From: Ochotona curzoniae
Taxonomy: Eukaryota; Chordata; Mammalia; Lagomorpha; Ochotonidae
Assembly (NCBI RefSeq): GCF_017591425.1
Contig: NW_024466512.1
Location: 22,993,501 to 23,057,500 of the forward strand
Length of the DNA stretch: 64,000 nucleotides
Direction of reading: 5' to 3'
Of the stretch, positions 35,081-46,492 are shown piece by piece (the stretch's first letter is position 1; each line of letters starts with the position of its first letter). The notes below the pieces were generated by a model, which was given only the letters and a program-made list of their open reading frames with translations, was not told the origin of the DNA and made no database searches. The position numbers and the translations under genes were made by a program.

Positions 35081-35649
35081 CGCTGCTGAACTGTAGGTGC
35101 TGAGCTTCTCTTCCCATCTGTGTTTTGGTACCTGTTCCCCAGACCCCGGATCAGCTCTGCGCGAACACAGGACATAGGAGCAAGAAGGCCCTCCACATGC
35201 ATCGTGGGGCTGCTGCCAGGAGCTCTGTGGTCTTGGACAAATGTCGTTTCCAACCTTGCTGGGCTTAGTATCCGAATCTTTAAGATGGTTATAAGAAATA
35301 AATGAAATGCATGTTTAAAATCCCTGCTTTTTAAAATGCTATATGTTTAAATTACCGTGTTACCTGGTGACTTAAAAATGTCAGTTTTCTCACTGCTCTC
35401 TTGAGATACTCTGGAAAACTCACATTTGCGACTGGAATCTCTTTTTGTTCCTGAGAGGGACGGGTCACTTTTGACTTTCAATTCCAGCATTACTTTGAAA
35501 ATCAAATGAAAAATATGTGAGGAAATTGCTATTTTAAAATAGATAAATGTGAAAGCACTATGGTTTTGAAAAAGTACAGTACAGACTTGCTTCCTTAGCT
35601 TTGAGTTTGTTGTAAGTAACTGTATCATAAACTTTAGCATTCTTGTGGG

Positions 35650-35998
35650 CACAGGTGTTTGGTAAGTGGTTGAGACGCTTCTTGGGATGTCCTCCTCTCA
35701 GGAAGTGCCTGGGTTCAAATCTGCTCTCCCCTCCTGCTGTTGCACACACCGGGAGGCAGCAGTCATGAGGGGCCAAGTGTCTGAGTCCGAGGCATCCACT
35801 GGCAGTTAAACCCAGATTTAGTTCTGGATTCTTGCTGCTCACCTGGACCAGCCTGGCTGTTGAGGGTATTTGGGCAATGAACCAAGGTTGGGAGATCTCA
35901 TTTCTCCTGTCCTTCCCCCTCTCCTCCCTCCTCTTCCCTCTTCTCTCTCTCTGTCATTCAAGTAAATAAAAGGAATGAAAAAAAATTTTTTTAAGAAA
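35650..35998 (+). mobile_element. C SINE, old
   Basis: GGTTGAGACGCTTCTTGGGA; pyrimidine-rich 3' body; TTCAAGTAAATAAAAGG tail. It ends just 60 bp before exon 2. Confidence 0.7.
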
Positions 35999-36061
35999 TA
36001 GATCTGTTTGTCAAAATCTTAAATATTGAAACCTTTTATTTCTTTTGTACTGTTGTTTCAG

Positions 36062-36071
36062 GTTAGGAGAC
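36062..36071 (+). other. DNMBP: 5' UTR part of exon 2
   Basis: The acceptor AG at 36060-36061 follows a T-rich tract. Ten untranslated bases precede ATG. The start context has G at -3 and G at +4, a strong Kozak match. Confidence 0.85.
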
Positions 36072-36216
36072 ATGGAGACGGGCTCAGTGGTTCGTGCCGT
36101 CTTTGACTTCTGCCCCAGTGTGTCAGAAGAGTTGCCACTGTTTGTGGGCGATGTCATCGAGGTGCTGGCAGTGGTGGATGAATTTTGGCTTCTAGGAAAG
36201 AAAGAGGATGTTACAG
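36072..36216 (+). CDS. DNMBP: DNMBP (Tuba) coding exon 2: start codon and first half of SH3-1
   Basis: First coding exon of dynamin-binding protein, a large cytoplasmic scaffold and Cdc42 guanine-nucleotide exchange factor that couples dynamin to actin regulators at the membrane and at cell junctions. The 48 complete codons plus one base begin [17 protein letters not shown] and match the human protein almost residue for residue as I remember it. They carry the ALYDF-like strand (VRAVFDF), the acidic RT loop and the specificity-pocket Trp (W39) of the first SH3 domain (residues about 2-61). The donor is ACAG|GTGAGA with GT at 36217-36218, phase 1. The domain is completed by exon 3, where a G-GA glycine codon restores the reading frame. 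Identity is very secure; the start is supported by homology and the Kozak context. Confidence 0.96.
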
Positions 36217-36317
36217 GTGAGAGGTCCATAATTCATGCACACAACAGACCACCCATCTTCCCTCCTTAATATTAAAAATAAAAATAGAAAAAAAAATATA
36301 TAGAACATGGGTGTTAG

Positions 36318-36623
36318 GGTGTCCAGCACAATAGTCCAGTGGCTAAATCCTCACCTTGCATCTGCTGGGATCCCATATGGTCACTGGGTCATGTCCCGGC
36401 TATTCCAGTTCCCTTCCAGCTCCCTCGTTGTGGCCTGGGAAGGCAGTCGAGGATGTCCCAAAGTCACGTGGGAGACATGGAAGAAACTCCTAGCTCCTGG
36501 CTTTGAATTGGCTCAACTCTGGCCACTGCCACTGCTTGGGGAGTGAACCAGTGGATGGAAGATCTTCCTCTCTGTATCTCCTTCTCTCTGTATATCTGCC
36601 TTTCCAATAAAAATAAATAAATG
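36318..36623 (+). mobile_element. C SINE; its tail took a second SINE
   Basis: GTCCAGCACAATAGTCCAGT head; AATAAAAATAAATAAATG tail into which the next copy inserted. Confidence 0.88.
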
Positions 36624-36624
36624 T

Positions 36625-36982
36625 TGGGCCCGGCGTGGTGGCGCAAGTGGTTAAGGTCCTCACCTTTCACGCCCGGGATCCCATATGGGCGCCAGTTCTA
36701 ATCCCGGCAGCCCCGCTTCCCATCCTGCTCCCTGCCTGTGGCCTGGGAAAGCAGTCGAGGACGGCCTAAGGCTTTGGGACCCTGCACCCATGTGGGAGAT
36801 CCGGAAGAGGCTCCTGGCTTTGGATCGGCATAGTATCGGCCGTTGCGCTCACTTGGGGAGTGAATCATTGGACGGAAGATCTTCCTCTCTGTCTCTCCTC
36901 TCTGTATATCCGCCTTTCCAATGAGAAAATAATAAAAATAAATCTTTAAAATAAATAAAATAAAAATAAATAAATAAATGTT
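36625..36982 (+). mobile_element. C SINE, young, GCGCAAGTGG subfamily
   Basis: Head GGGCCCGGCGTGGTGGCGC; flanked by AAATAAATAAATGTT on both sides. Confidence 0.92.
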
Positions 36983-37687
36983 TAAAAAAATTTTTTTATA
37001 AAGAATAAGAATTTTTTTCAGGACCTCTGTTTTTCACCCGTTGCCTTTCATGGCAAGGCTTCGTTCTGGTTTGTGAGGCGGAAGTGCTCTCCGTCTTGAG
37101 TCCTCTGTTGCTTTCCTTCCTTTCACTCTTAAAGGAACATGAGTCATTATTCTTCAGTCCTTCCTGGAGCCACAGTTCACAACCCTTGAGTGCTCCCTGC
37201 CTACCCACATTCCATGCAGTGTTGCTTTTTACTCATGAGGTGGAGCTGAAGGCAGGCAGCAGGCTGGGAGGCTGGCGCAGCCCTCCAGGAGAGGTGATGT
37301 GGCTCAGAGCAAGGGGGCGTATCTGGAGGTGAGTGGACAGACACTAAGTGGTTCCAAAGGGAGACCCAGTCAGGCTTTCTTATGCTCTGCAGCTGACACT
37401 CCCGGTCTTTCTACCACTGCCCATGAAACCCCTACCCGTCTCCAGACTCAAATGCTGACTTTTTCATGTAATTTTTTGTTCCTCCTGACCTATTATCTGC
37501 CTTCTGCAATCTTCTGTAGCAAGTTGTATTCCTATGCTGAGACACTGGATCTCAAGCTTGGTTACTTACGCCTGAATCAGACTTTGTATGTGAATCAGAT
37601 TTTCAGATCTCTGAAGACCAATGCTGTTTATTTGTATTTCTCTCTGCTGTGCATCTCGCACAGAGATGACACCCAATTAAGTGTTTT

Positions 37688-38030
37688 TTTTTTTTTAAGG
37701 CTTATTTTATTTATCTGAAAGTCATAGTTACACGGAAAAAGGGAGACAGAGAAAGAGAGAGTTCTTCCATCTGCTGATTCATCCCCCCCAAATAACTGCA
37801 GTGGTGAAATGGCCAGTATTGGACCAAAGCCAGTAGCCAGGAGCTTTTTCCAGGTCTCCCAAGTGAGTGCAGGGACCCAAGGCCTTGGCCTATCCTCCAT
37901 TGCTTTCCAAGTGCATTAGCAAGGAGTTGGATCAGAAGTGGAGCAGGCAAGACATGAACCAGCACCTATATAGGATGCTGACATCGTAGGTAGTTAGTTG
38001 CTTAATCCACTATACCATAATGCTGTCCCT
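37688..38030 (-). mobile_element. C SINE
   Basis: T-run, ATTTATCTGAAAGTCATAGT; head end CCATAATGCTGTCCC. Confidence 0.8.
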
Positions 38031-38264
38031 GTTACCTCCCCTGTGAATGCTTACTGACTCAAATTGCATTTTCTGGGTTCTGCCTGCATCTAACTTTGGG
38101 CTCTACACCATTTTGAAAGTACAGTCTCTAGTTATAAATACTGAGTATATTTTCAGAGTCCATGAATGGACTCAGAAAAAGTTTTTGTCCATGCTCATAA
38201 CCAGAAAAGATAAATCTCAATACTAAGAGGAAATTCAAGCTCAATGTGTTTGTTTTATTTTCAG

Positions 38265-38387
38265 GACAGTTCCCTAGCAGTTTTGTGGAGATTGTAACCA
38301 TTCCCAGTCTCAAGGAGGGAGAGAGACTGCTCGTGTGCATCAGTGAATTTACCTCCCAAGAGCTGAACAGCCTCCCCCTCCACCGAG
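38265..38387 (+). CDS. DNMBP: DNMBP coding exon 3: end of SH3-1, start of SH3-2
   Basis: A 123-nt exon, phase 1 to phase 1, encoding residues 49 to 89 plus the first base of Gly90. It begins with the QFPSSFVEI strand that closes SH3-1 (Pro52 and Phe55 sit in the usual ligand groove). It then enters SH3-2 with LLVCISEF, the equivalent of the ALYDY strand, and the RT loop ending LPLHRG. The acceptor is TTTTCAG|GACAG; the donor is CCGAG|GTAAGC with GT at 38388-38389. The N-terminal SH3 cluster of this family binds proline-rich dynamin. The exon length is a multiple of three, so skipping would keep frame but break both SH3 domains. Confidence 0.95.
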
Positions 38388-38647
38388 GTAAGCTCATGCT
38401 CCAAAGGCGGGCCATATCGGAATGCGGTCAGGGAGTCTGCTCATGTGGACCTAGACCTTTTTAAAGTTTTATGAGTAGACTAACTTCTAGGAAGTGCCCA
38501 GGCACACCAAGGATGGTGCTGGCCCCAGTAATGACTTAGATTTTAGTAGCGTTTCACAATGTCCAAGTATTTTCTGGCAGAAACAGTCTCATTTGCTCTT
38601 CAGCACAGTCTTGGGAGAGACCAGAGGAGGCTTGAAGAGCTGCACCC

Positions 38648-38986
38648 AGGGCCCAGCGTGATAGCATAATGGCTAAAGTCCTCGCCTTGAACACGCTGGG
38701 ATCCCATATGGGCATCGGTTCTAATCCTGGCAGCTCCACTTCCCATCCAGCTCCCTGCTTGTGGCCTGGGAAAGCAGTCAAAGATGGCCCAAAGCCTTGG
38801 GACCCTGCACCTGCGTGGAGACCCGGAAGAAGTTCCTGGCTCCCAGCTTTGGATCAACATAGCATCGGCTGTTGCGGCCACTTGGGGAGTGAATCACCGG
38901 ATGGAAGATCTTCCTCTCTGTCTCTCCTCCTCTCTGTATATCTGACTTGCCAATAAAAATAAAGAAATCTTTAAAAAAAAAAAAAA
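38648..38986 (+). mobile_element. C SINE, young
   Basis: GGGCCCAGCGTGATAGCATA head; A15 tail. It starts 260 bp after exon 3. Confidence 0.9.
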
Positions 38987-39322
38987 AGAATCGGCACCCA
39001 TATGCGATCCTGCTGCGTGCAAGGCAAGGATTTAGCCGCTGTGCTAGCACACCCCCAAAAATCTTTTGAAAGGCACAGTGACACAGCACAGAGAGAGAGC
39101 TTCTGTTCACTTGTTCACTCTCCAATGGCTGCAGCAGCCAGGGCCAGGACACCCTAGAACTGGGAGCCAGGAACTCCATCTGGGTCTTTTAAGTACTTGA
39201 GCACGTTCCCTTCCCAGGCACATTAAAAGGAAAATGACGAAGCCAGCACTTCAACCAGTGCTCAGTAACGCAATGCCAGCATCTCAAGGGGCAGCTTAAT
39301 CCACTGCACCACAATGACTCTA
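38987..39322 (-). mobile_element. C SINE head fragment followed by an older C SINE
   Basis: A head fragment (CCCATATGCGATCCTGCTGC) at 38987-39058, then an old copy 39059-39322 starting TTTTGAAAGGCACAGTG. Confidence 0.6.
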
Positions 39323-39330
39323 TAGGAACT

Positions 39331-39660
39331 TCTTATTTATTTTTAAAGATTTACTTTATTTTTAGTGGAAAGGCAGATCCATAGAGAAAAGGAGAGTCAG
39401 AGAAAGATTTTCTATCCACTGGTTCGTTCCCCAAATGGCCAGAGCTGAACTGATCTCAGAAGCTAGGAACCTGGTGCCCCCTCAGGATCTCCCACACAGA
39501 TGCCGGGTCCCTAGGACCCGAGTTACCCTTTATCGCCCTCACAAACCACGAGCAGGGAGCTGGGTGGGAAGGAGAGCAGCCAAACATGCACTGGTGTCCA
39601 CACGGAAAGCCAGTGTCTGTGGGTAGAGGATCAGTCAGTTGAGCCTCCATGCTTGGCCCT
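39331..39660 (-). mobile_element. C SINE
   Basis: TTTTAAAGATTTACTTTATT tail; GCCTCCATGCTTGGCCC head end. Confidence 0.85.
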
Positions 39661-39682
39661 TATTATCCTTTTCTAACTAAGT

Positions 39683-40012
39683 TTTTTTTTTTTTAATATT
39701 TATGAATTTTAAAGGCAGATTTGCAGAAAGGGAAGGATTGGAAAGAGGATCTTTCATTTACTGGTTTACCGCTCTAATGGCTACATCAGCTGGGCTGTGC
39801 CAGGCCAAAGCCAGGTGCCAGAAACTTCTACTGGATCTCCCACATGAGTACAGGGATAAAGCACTGGACCATCCTCTTTTATTTTTCTAGACACATTAGC
39901 AGGGAGCTGGATCAAAAGAGGGGCAGCTAGGATGCGAACTGGTGCCCATATGGGATGCCAGCATTGCAGGTGGTAGTTTTACCAGCTGTGCCAAGAAGCT
40001 TGTCCCTCAAGT
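39683..40012 (-). mobile_element. C SINE
   Basis: T12 run, ATGAATTTTAAAGGCAGATT; CTGTGCCAAGAAGCTTGTCCC. Confidence 0.8.
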
Positions 40013-40380
40013 ACACTTCTTAAGATGGTTGGAAGTATATTAGAAGGACTCACTTTATACTTGCCTCTGCCTGTGTTCTGTATACTCCCTTGCGAAACAG
40101 TGATGGGAAGGCTGATAGAGGCAGCTGCTGAGATTAGAGCTGGGCTTTGTCTGACCTTTGCTCACCCAACCAAGGTCTGGAGTCCACAGGAGGCAGCCCC
40201 AGGATAACATGGAGAAGGGGCCGGGGCAGGGATGCCTGTCAGGGCTGTGCAGAGTGTGTGGACAGCATCACATTTTGCTCTTCTACTCCCAATTCCTTGA
40301 CTATATAGTGGGCAAAAGAATGCACTGTGTGGGAATAAGCAACCTAATGAAGATTTGAGGATGTGGCTTCTGGAATTAGC

Positions 40381-40566
40381 TTTTCTGTTTGATAATTATG
40401 TGTTGTATAATCGTGTCTTGCATACCAAAAATAGAGATTTTTCTGTAAAATAATTACGTGTTATATAATCATGTCTTCCATTCTAACAATAGATTTTTTT
40501 GTGTAAAATAATTACGTGTGTATAACCACGTTTTGCATACTAACAATACAGATTTTTTTTTTTTTT
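40381..40566. repeat. Three-copy tandem repeat, unit about 60 bp, A/T-rich
   Basis: Copies at about 40381-40439, 40440-40499 and 40500-40566 share TAATTA(T/C)GTGT, TATAA, GTCTT(G/C)CAT-like and CTAACAATA(C)AGATTTTTT blocks. A fourth copy starts at GTAAAATG and then diverges. Confidence 0.8.
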
Positions 40567-41611
40567 GTAAAATGCCTGCCTAGGAAGACCGGTCTAATGT
40601 AGTACGCTCTAAACTTTCTGAGGTTCAAATCCATTGAGAAATCCTCAGGAAAGACCTGGCATTGGCCTCAGCCATGAGTCACCTGTACCAGGATGGACTT
40701 GCAGTCAGTCGAGTCCTGGAATCCCTAGATGTTATCTTGGTGACTGGTTAACCAGTTAAGTCTGATAAGCGTAGAAATGGAGTCTGAAGGAAGGTCACGT
40801 GCAGCAGGGGGTAGGTGAGGAAGGGGAGGCTGGCGAGCAGGCTCCTGTGGTGGTTTTTCCTGCCATGCCTGTGATGCTCTGACTGCCCGTGAGCCCTTTC
40901 GTCGTGTTTTTCAGCTCTGCGTGTCATCTGAGTTGGAAACACCGACCTTTGAGCGTAGGCAAGTCAGGTTTGCCCTCACACAGTTCATTCCCCATCCCTC
41001 CCCGAAAGCTTAGCTTGAGACACAGCCATAGTCTCATTCTTCTAGCTTTCTAATACATGACAGGCCACATCAGCAGGAATTAATTTTCTTCTTTGGAAAC
41101 AAAATGAAAATGCTGTCTTAGACTGCATAGAGTTGATTACACTTGTGCTAAGCTTGTTTTTTCCATTAGCTCAGCATGGCAGTCCTTGAGCACTATACAT
41201 TCCTTCCCTCCTCTTCTCTGGCACTGTTAATCCCAGTGCCCGCCGTTTGTTTTATCTTTGCCTAGTACTCCTCAGTGTAGCTTTTCCTCTTCTGTGTAAA
41301 CCAAACCATGGTGATGAAATGTGTCACAAAGGAATTTGGAAACCTCCAGCGTATATGGGGTTCTGTCTGAGATCTGTTCTGTGCAACCATGCTGCCTTTT
41401 TAATCAGTTATTACTTGTTTAAGAAGTGTAATTAATATAAGAAAAATTACACATAGATATATAGTTGGTATACATAAATATGTATTATGAGGATACTTTA
41501 GAAAGTTTGTGAAAATGGAATTAAAAGCGACATTTTATTTTGGTGAAGAAAATTTAAAAATCTGTGCATACACACTTTCTCTCCGCCTTCCCCCACCATT
41601 TTTTCTTCCTC

Positions 41612-41905
41612 TCTTTCTCTTTTTCTTATTTGAGAGAGAGCGAGTACACGTTCCTGTCCGTTAGCTCACACCCCAGATGCCCTCCGTAGGTAGGGCGGGC
41701 TGGGCCAGGCCAAAGCCAGGAAGCAGGAACTCCATCGGGGTTTCCCGCATGGAAGGCAGGGATCCAGCCACTTACACCACAGCCTGCTGCTTCCCTGGGT
41801 CTGCATTTCCTGGAAACAGATATTGAGGACTGGAACTGGGATCTGAATCTGGGTACTCGAATGGGATGCAGGCAGCTAACCAGGGTCTTAACACCCACCA
41901 CCATT
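41612..41905 (-). mobile_element. C SINE, old
   Basis: CTTATTTGAGAGAGAGCGAG; CAGGGTCTTAACACCCACC. Confidence 0.65.
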
Positions 41906-41919
41906 TAAAATTTTTTAAT

Positions 41920-42252
41920 TTTTTTTAAAGATTTATTTATTTTTATTTGTAAGTCAGATACACAGAGAAGAGGAGAGTCAGAGAGAAGGATCTTTGTCAG
42001 TTGATTCACTCCTCAAGTGACCGCAACAGCCGGAGCTGTGTCGATCTGAAGCCAGGAGCCAAAAAATTCTTCCAGCTCTCCCACGTGAATGCCAGGATCC
42101 CAAGAGCTTGGGCCATCTTTGACTGCTTTCCCAGGCCACAAGCAGGGAGCTGGATTGAAGCAGGGGTGCTGGGATCAGAACTCGCACCCATATGGGATCC
42201 CGGTGTGTTCAAGACGAAGACTTTAGTCGCTTGGCCACTGTGTTGTGCCCCG
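41920..42252 (-). mobile_element. C SINE, young
   Basis: AAAGATTTATTTATTTTTAT; head end CACTGTGTTGTGCCCC. Confidence 0.88.
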
Positions 42253-42399
42253 TCACCATTTTTAAAAATAATATACAGGTTTCATGAACTTTCTGAAAAC
42301 TTTTCCTGCATGGATCTCAAAATTTTTTTACACCAAAGTAATTCTGTCTTTAGTTAGTTCTATTTTCCTGTGAGCTTTTTGAAATACCTCTGTATTAAG

Positions 42400-42630
42400 A
42401 GCAGGCAGGATGGCTTAGGGGAAAAGAATCCTGACAACCCTGGATTGAAATACAATACCAGCATGATCTTGGCCTAGTCAGTTAAGTCTTTTGGCCTCAT
42501 GTTCATGCCTATGAAAGGGTGTAATACTACATATGTCAAGGTAGCTGTGGTGTTTAACTGAGGTTAAACTTGTAAACCATCTGGCAAAGGTTAGCACTTG
42601 ATAAATGTTAGTTATTTTTACCAGTGTTAC
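42400..42630 (+). mobile_element. MIR SINE
   Basis: CTGGATTGAAATACAATACC, GTCAGTTAAGTCTTTTGGCC and the 3' end CACTTGATAAATGTTAGTTA. Confidence 0.75.
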
Positions 42631-42657
42631 CCAATATTGTGGAGTTCCTTTCAATTA

Positions 42658-42957
42658 TTTTATTATTTTTATTTGAAAGGCAGATTTTACAGCGAGAAAG
42701 AGCAAGAGGTCTTTCATCTACTGGTTCACTCCCCAAATGACCACAATGGCCAGAAGTGAGCTGATCTGCAGCTGAGAGCTGGGAGATTCTCTCCCACATG
42801 GGTGCAGGTCGTAAGGACTTGAGCCATCCTCTGCTGCTTTTCCAGGCCATAGCAGGGAGCTGGATCAGAACTGGAACAGCCAGGATACAAACTGGTACCC
42901 AGATAGAATGCCAGTACTGCAAGAGGATTAGCAGGCTACACCACTGCGCCAGCCTCC
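42658..42957 (-). mobile_element. C SINE
   Basis: TTTATTTGAAAGGCAGATTT; CACCACTGCGCCAGCC. Confidence 0.85.
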
Positions 42958-43381
42958 TGGAGTTCCTTGATGTGCTGTTTCCTAATAGCTCTGCGAAGCT
43001 TGTGTGTGCACGTGTACGCCTGCGTGCCTGTGTGTTCTTCCCAAGGACTCAGAACCACTAGTGGTTCTTCCAGTAGGTGTCACCCTTCCTCCTTTTCCTA
43101 AAGCCACCCCATTGTTTTGAACCTTTCCTTGCATTTAAACTCTGGAAACAGACTCCAGAAGAATCCCTAGAGAGAGCCAGGGCACTGGTAAAAATAAAAG
43201 CAACAGAGGGGCGAAACTAACAAAAACAAGAGACTATGACAAGAAACAGACAGAAAGAAGAGACAAAATTACAGGTTTTTAGGGCTCACAGTCATTGTCT
43301 CATGTAACCCACAATACTTATGCCCTGGGTAGCCCTACCGTGTCTGAGCCACAAGCCCCTGCTTTGAAACCAAAGACCAGG

Positions 43382-43705
43382 GCTGATGCTGTGATATAAC
43401 AGGGTAAAGATGCTGCCTGCAATGTGGGAATCCCATATGGGAACCAGTTCAAGCCCTGGCTGCTCCTCTTCTGATCCAGCTCCCCGCTGATGTATCTAGG
43501 AAAGCAATGGAGGATGACCTATATACTTAGGCCCCTGCTCCCACATGGGAAACCAGGAAGAGACTCTTGGCTCCTGGCTTCAGCCTGGTCCAGCCCCAGC
43601 TTGTTACAGCCATGAGGGGAATGAACCAGTGCTTTGAAGATCTCTTTCTGAACTTCTCTCTCTCTCACTTTGACTTTCAAATGAATTTTTAAAAAATCTT
43701 AAAAG
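43382..43705 (+). mobile_element. C SINE
   Basis: GGGCTGATGCTGTGATATAA; tail TTTCAAATGAATTTTTAAAA. Confidence 0.8.
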
Positions 43706-44133
43706 ACAAAGGCCAATACAAATAAATTGGTAAGTTGATTTATTAGCCAGTTTTTAAATGGTATTTATCAATCAGAGTGTATTCTGTTAAATTGCAGTGC
43801 CATACATATGAGATTTTAGGATTAAAGTTCTGCTCGGGCTCATGTGGAAACCTAAATAAAATCGTTGTCTGGCTTCAGAGAGAGGCGCAAAAAGAGTCAG
43901 TGGGGAACTCAACACTGGAGTCAGTTGACATCAGACTATATCCATTTTGGGATTTTATTCCTAATGCAGTTCCTGTTCTATTAGAACCTATCCCACCAGA
44001 GGAAATGAGCAGCATGACCAGGGTCAACTGAACATGAGCCTGGGGACCCCTAAGGGTCACCACACCTCCTGATGTTTTTTTCTCAGATACAGCCCTGCTG
44101 TTCCAGGAGCTGCTTGCTCTGTTTTAGAATTTT

Positions 44134-44462
44134 TTTTTTAAGATTTATTTTTATTATTTTTTTATTGGAAAGGTGGATATACAGAGAGGAGAGACAGAGA
44201 GGAAGATCTTCCGTCCGATGATTCACTCCCCAAGTGAGCGCAACGGGCCGATACTATGCCGATCCGAAGCCAGGAGCCTCTTCCAGGTCTCCCACGCGGG
44301 TGCAGGTTCCCAAAGCTTTGGGCCGTCCTCAACTGCCTTCCCGGGCCACGGGCAGGGAGCTGGAAGGGAAGCGGGGCTGCCGGGATTAGAACCGGTGCCC
44401 ATATGGGATCCCGGGCGTGCAAGGCGAGGACGTTTAACCACTTGTGCCACTGCGCCAGGCCC
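44134..44462 (-). mobile_element. C SINE, young, GCGCAAGTGG subfamily
   Basis: Duplication CTCTGTTTTAGAATTTT on both sides. Confidence 0.92.
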
Positions 44463-45495
44463 CTCTGTTTTAGAATTTTGCAGGCAACCACTAGGTCAGC
44501 TCTGTCCCCAAGGGCTCAAGCAGGATCCCAGAGAAACAGCGCAGGCCTCTCTCCAATGGAAACAAGAGACTCACAGGAGGAAAACTCAGTAATAGTCAGA
44601 AATTATAAAGCAAGGCCTTGAAGGAAATAGTACCCAAAGTGCTTCTCAGGGCCTAAATTGTGATTTTTGGAAATACACCTATAATGTGGAAATAAACAAC
44701 AGAATGACAGTCTGCCAGGTAATAGCACTTGTTAAAAACAGTTTTCCCTCTGAAAACAGAAAGGAAAGCTAGCCTTTTTGTATGAGTTTCTGTAGATATG
44801 GGCAAACAAAGAAAATACCCTAATTACCCAGCTTTAAGGAAATGGGTTCAGTTCATCCCACAGCCCCCCAATGTGGCAGTTAGGGCAATCTTTATACTTC
44901 CTATGCAGCAGGAGGCCCTTAAGTCTGGATTGTCAAACACACAGTTCCCTGTATGGGCCCATGGAATGCCCTGAGGGCCAGGGGGGAAGTGGGGGCCATG
45001 TAAATCACTGGCACTCTCAGGCCCACGGACCCTGACCGCAGGATATTTAGCTGCAAATTCATTGAAATAGAGGACAAAGACCTCAGTTTTCAGGAACAAG
45101 CACAAGTAATATTGAACCAGTGAAAATATTTTGGGTGCCCATCAATAAGTCTAAAACTTTGTCTTAGCCGTCATGCAGTATGTACAGAATCTGAGTGTCA
45201 GAATTAGTGATGTAAGCAGTGATTGCTTCAGCTGCAATGAATGTGTGCTTTGGAAGTTCTCAGAGAAGTCTGCCAAGGTTTCAGACGGAGACTCAGCAGG
45301 AGTAAAGGTTTGGAGTGAATAATGACATAGATTTATGTGGGGATCAATGAAAGTTCTCTTACAAGGAAGAGGGTCTCATGGGATAGTTGGGACTGGACAC
45401 TCATGCATGCCACACTGCACTGGGGTGCAAACCAGAATACACTTTTAGTAGCTTCGTAAATAAACCTCTTCAGAGTGTGCAGGGCAAAACTTGTC

Positions 45496-45599
45496 ATATA
45501 TATATATATATGTGTATATATATATATACACACACATATATAAACACACGCACACATATATATATATACCTCAGAATATATATATATATATATATATAT
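45496..45599. repeat. Compound (TA)n/(CA)n microsatellite
   Basis: Alternating TA, TG and CA runs, with a final pure TA run of about 12 units. Self-complementary, so it can form hairpins. In intron 3. Confidence 0.95.
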
Positions 45600-46492
45600 G
45601 CTGGCAATAAGAGGAAGATTATTGAGGCTTGGTATTGAGACACACCAGGTTGGTCCATCTCTTGCAATGCCAGCATTGGAAGTGGGAATTGTATCATTGG
45701 CAACGTGTATTGTTGCTTGTTTTCCTGAAATTACAGACTTCCTCCTTTGCTTTTAGAGAAAATGTCTGCCAGGTGTCCAACCTTCAATAATTGTCATCTG
45801 TCAATCATTGATCATACTTAACATAATGTGCACTGTGAAGAAAAGCTACCACTTCGAGCTTGTAATCCCATCCCTCAAGTGCTTTTCCTGGAGATAGCCA
45901 GGAACTGGACTTGAAAGCAATTCCCCTATCATCACACAGGATCTTACTAAAGAAACATTCCCAAGGATTGAGGCTTATTACAACAAATATTTTGTATTGC
46001 TTCATCAAAGACATTCTTAACGGAAACTGACCTTAAAAAAAAAAACAAATAAGACAAAACAAACAAGCAAAAAACAAGCTTTGCATGCTTGGCAGTGAGG
46101 AATACAATGGTCAGACAGTGACCATGTGTGTAATCTCTTTCACTGCCTTGGTACATATTACCAGCAGTTTTACTGATTGGCTTTTGCACAATTGTTGCAG
46201 GAGTCAGCACAGTGAAGACCTGATAGTGAGGTCTCAGTGTGAACTCTGGAAGTAGCTTTGATCTCAGAACGGATCTCGGGAACACACCCCTGGGTCCCAC
46301 GGATGGCTCTGCAGAGACCGCAGGCCCACCGGGATGCTCCACATTCAGGAAATTGTCCCATGGACCCTTCCAACCCTAGGCTTGTTCCCTTGAGTTTGAT
46401 GGATGTTTGCAGTGACAAGCTGTCCTGTTAGTGACAGTAAACCTTGGCTGGATGTGATGTGAAGGTCTTGACCTTGGCTTCTCTTTCTCCAG

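Larger units (their letters stand above)
1556..36061 (+). other. DNMBP: DNMBP intron 1 (about 34.5 kb) and its unassigned stretches
   Basis: Intron from the candidate exon-1 donor to the acceptor TTGTTTCAG at 36053-36061. Most of it is SINE, LINE and satellite sequence listed separately. Stretches over 300 bp in which I see no gene or assignable repeat: 1850-2700, 4040-5280, 6330-6915, 10755-11960, 12280-13180, 14790-15690, 18000-18465, 19185-19965, 22110-22880, 23625-23970, 25245-26555, 29565-30115, 31005-32110, 34560-34955 and 35085-35645. The stretch 25300-25660 has no repeat signature and could be a conserved non-coding block; this needs alignment to test. Confidence 0.6.
36217..38264 (+). 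other. DNMBP: DNMBP intron 2 (2,048 bp)
   Basis: GTGAGA donor to TTTTCAG acceptor. It contains two tandem SINEs (36318-36982) and another at 37688-38030. The remaining 36983-37687 stretch shows no gene or recognisable repeat beyond A-rich SINE tail. Confidence 0.85.
38388..46492 (+). other. DNMBP: DNMBP intron 3 (8,105 bp) and its unassigned stretches
   Basis: GTAAGC donor to CTTTCTCCAG acceptor. It holds several SINEs, a 60-bp tandem repeat and a TA/CA microsatellite. Unassigned stretches: 40570-41610, 42960-43380, 43706-44133 and 44463-46492 (apart from the microsatellite). The 43706-45120 part looks like one diverged unit cut by the SINE at 44134-44462, but I could not place it in a family. 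Confidence 0.8.
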
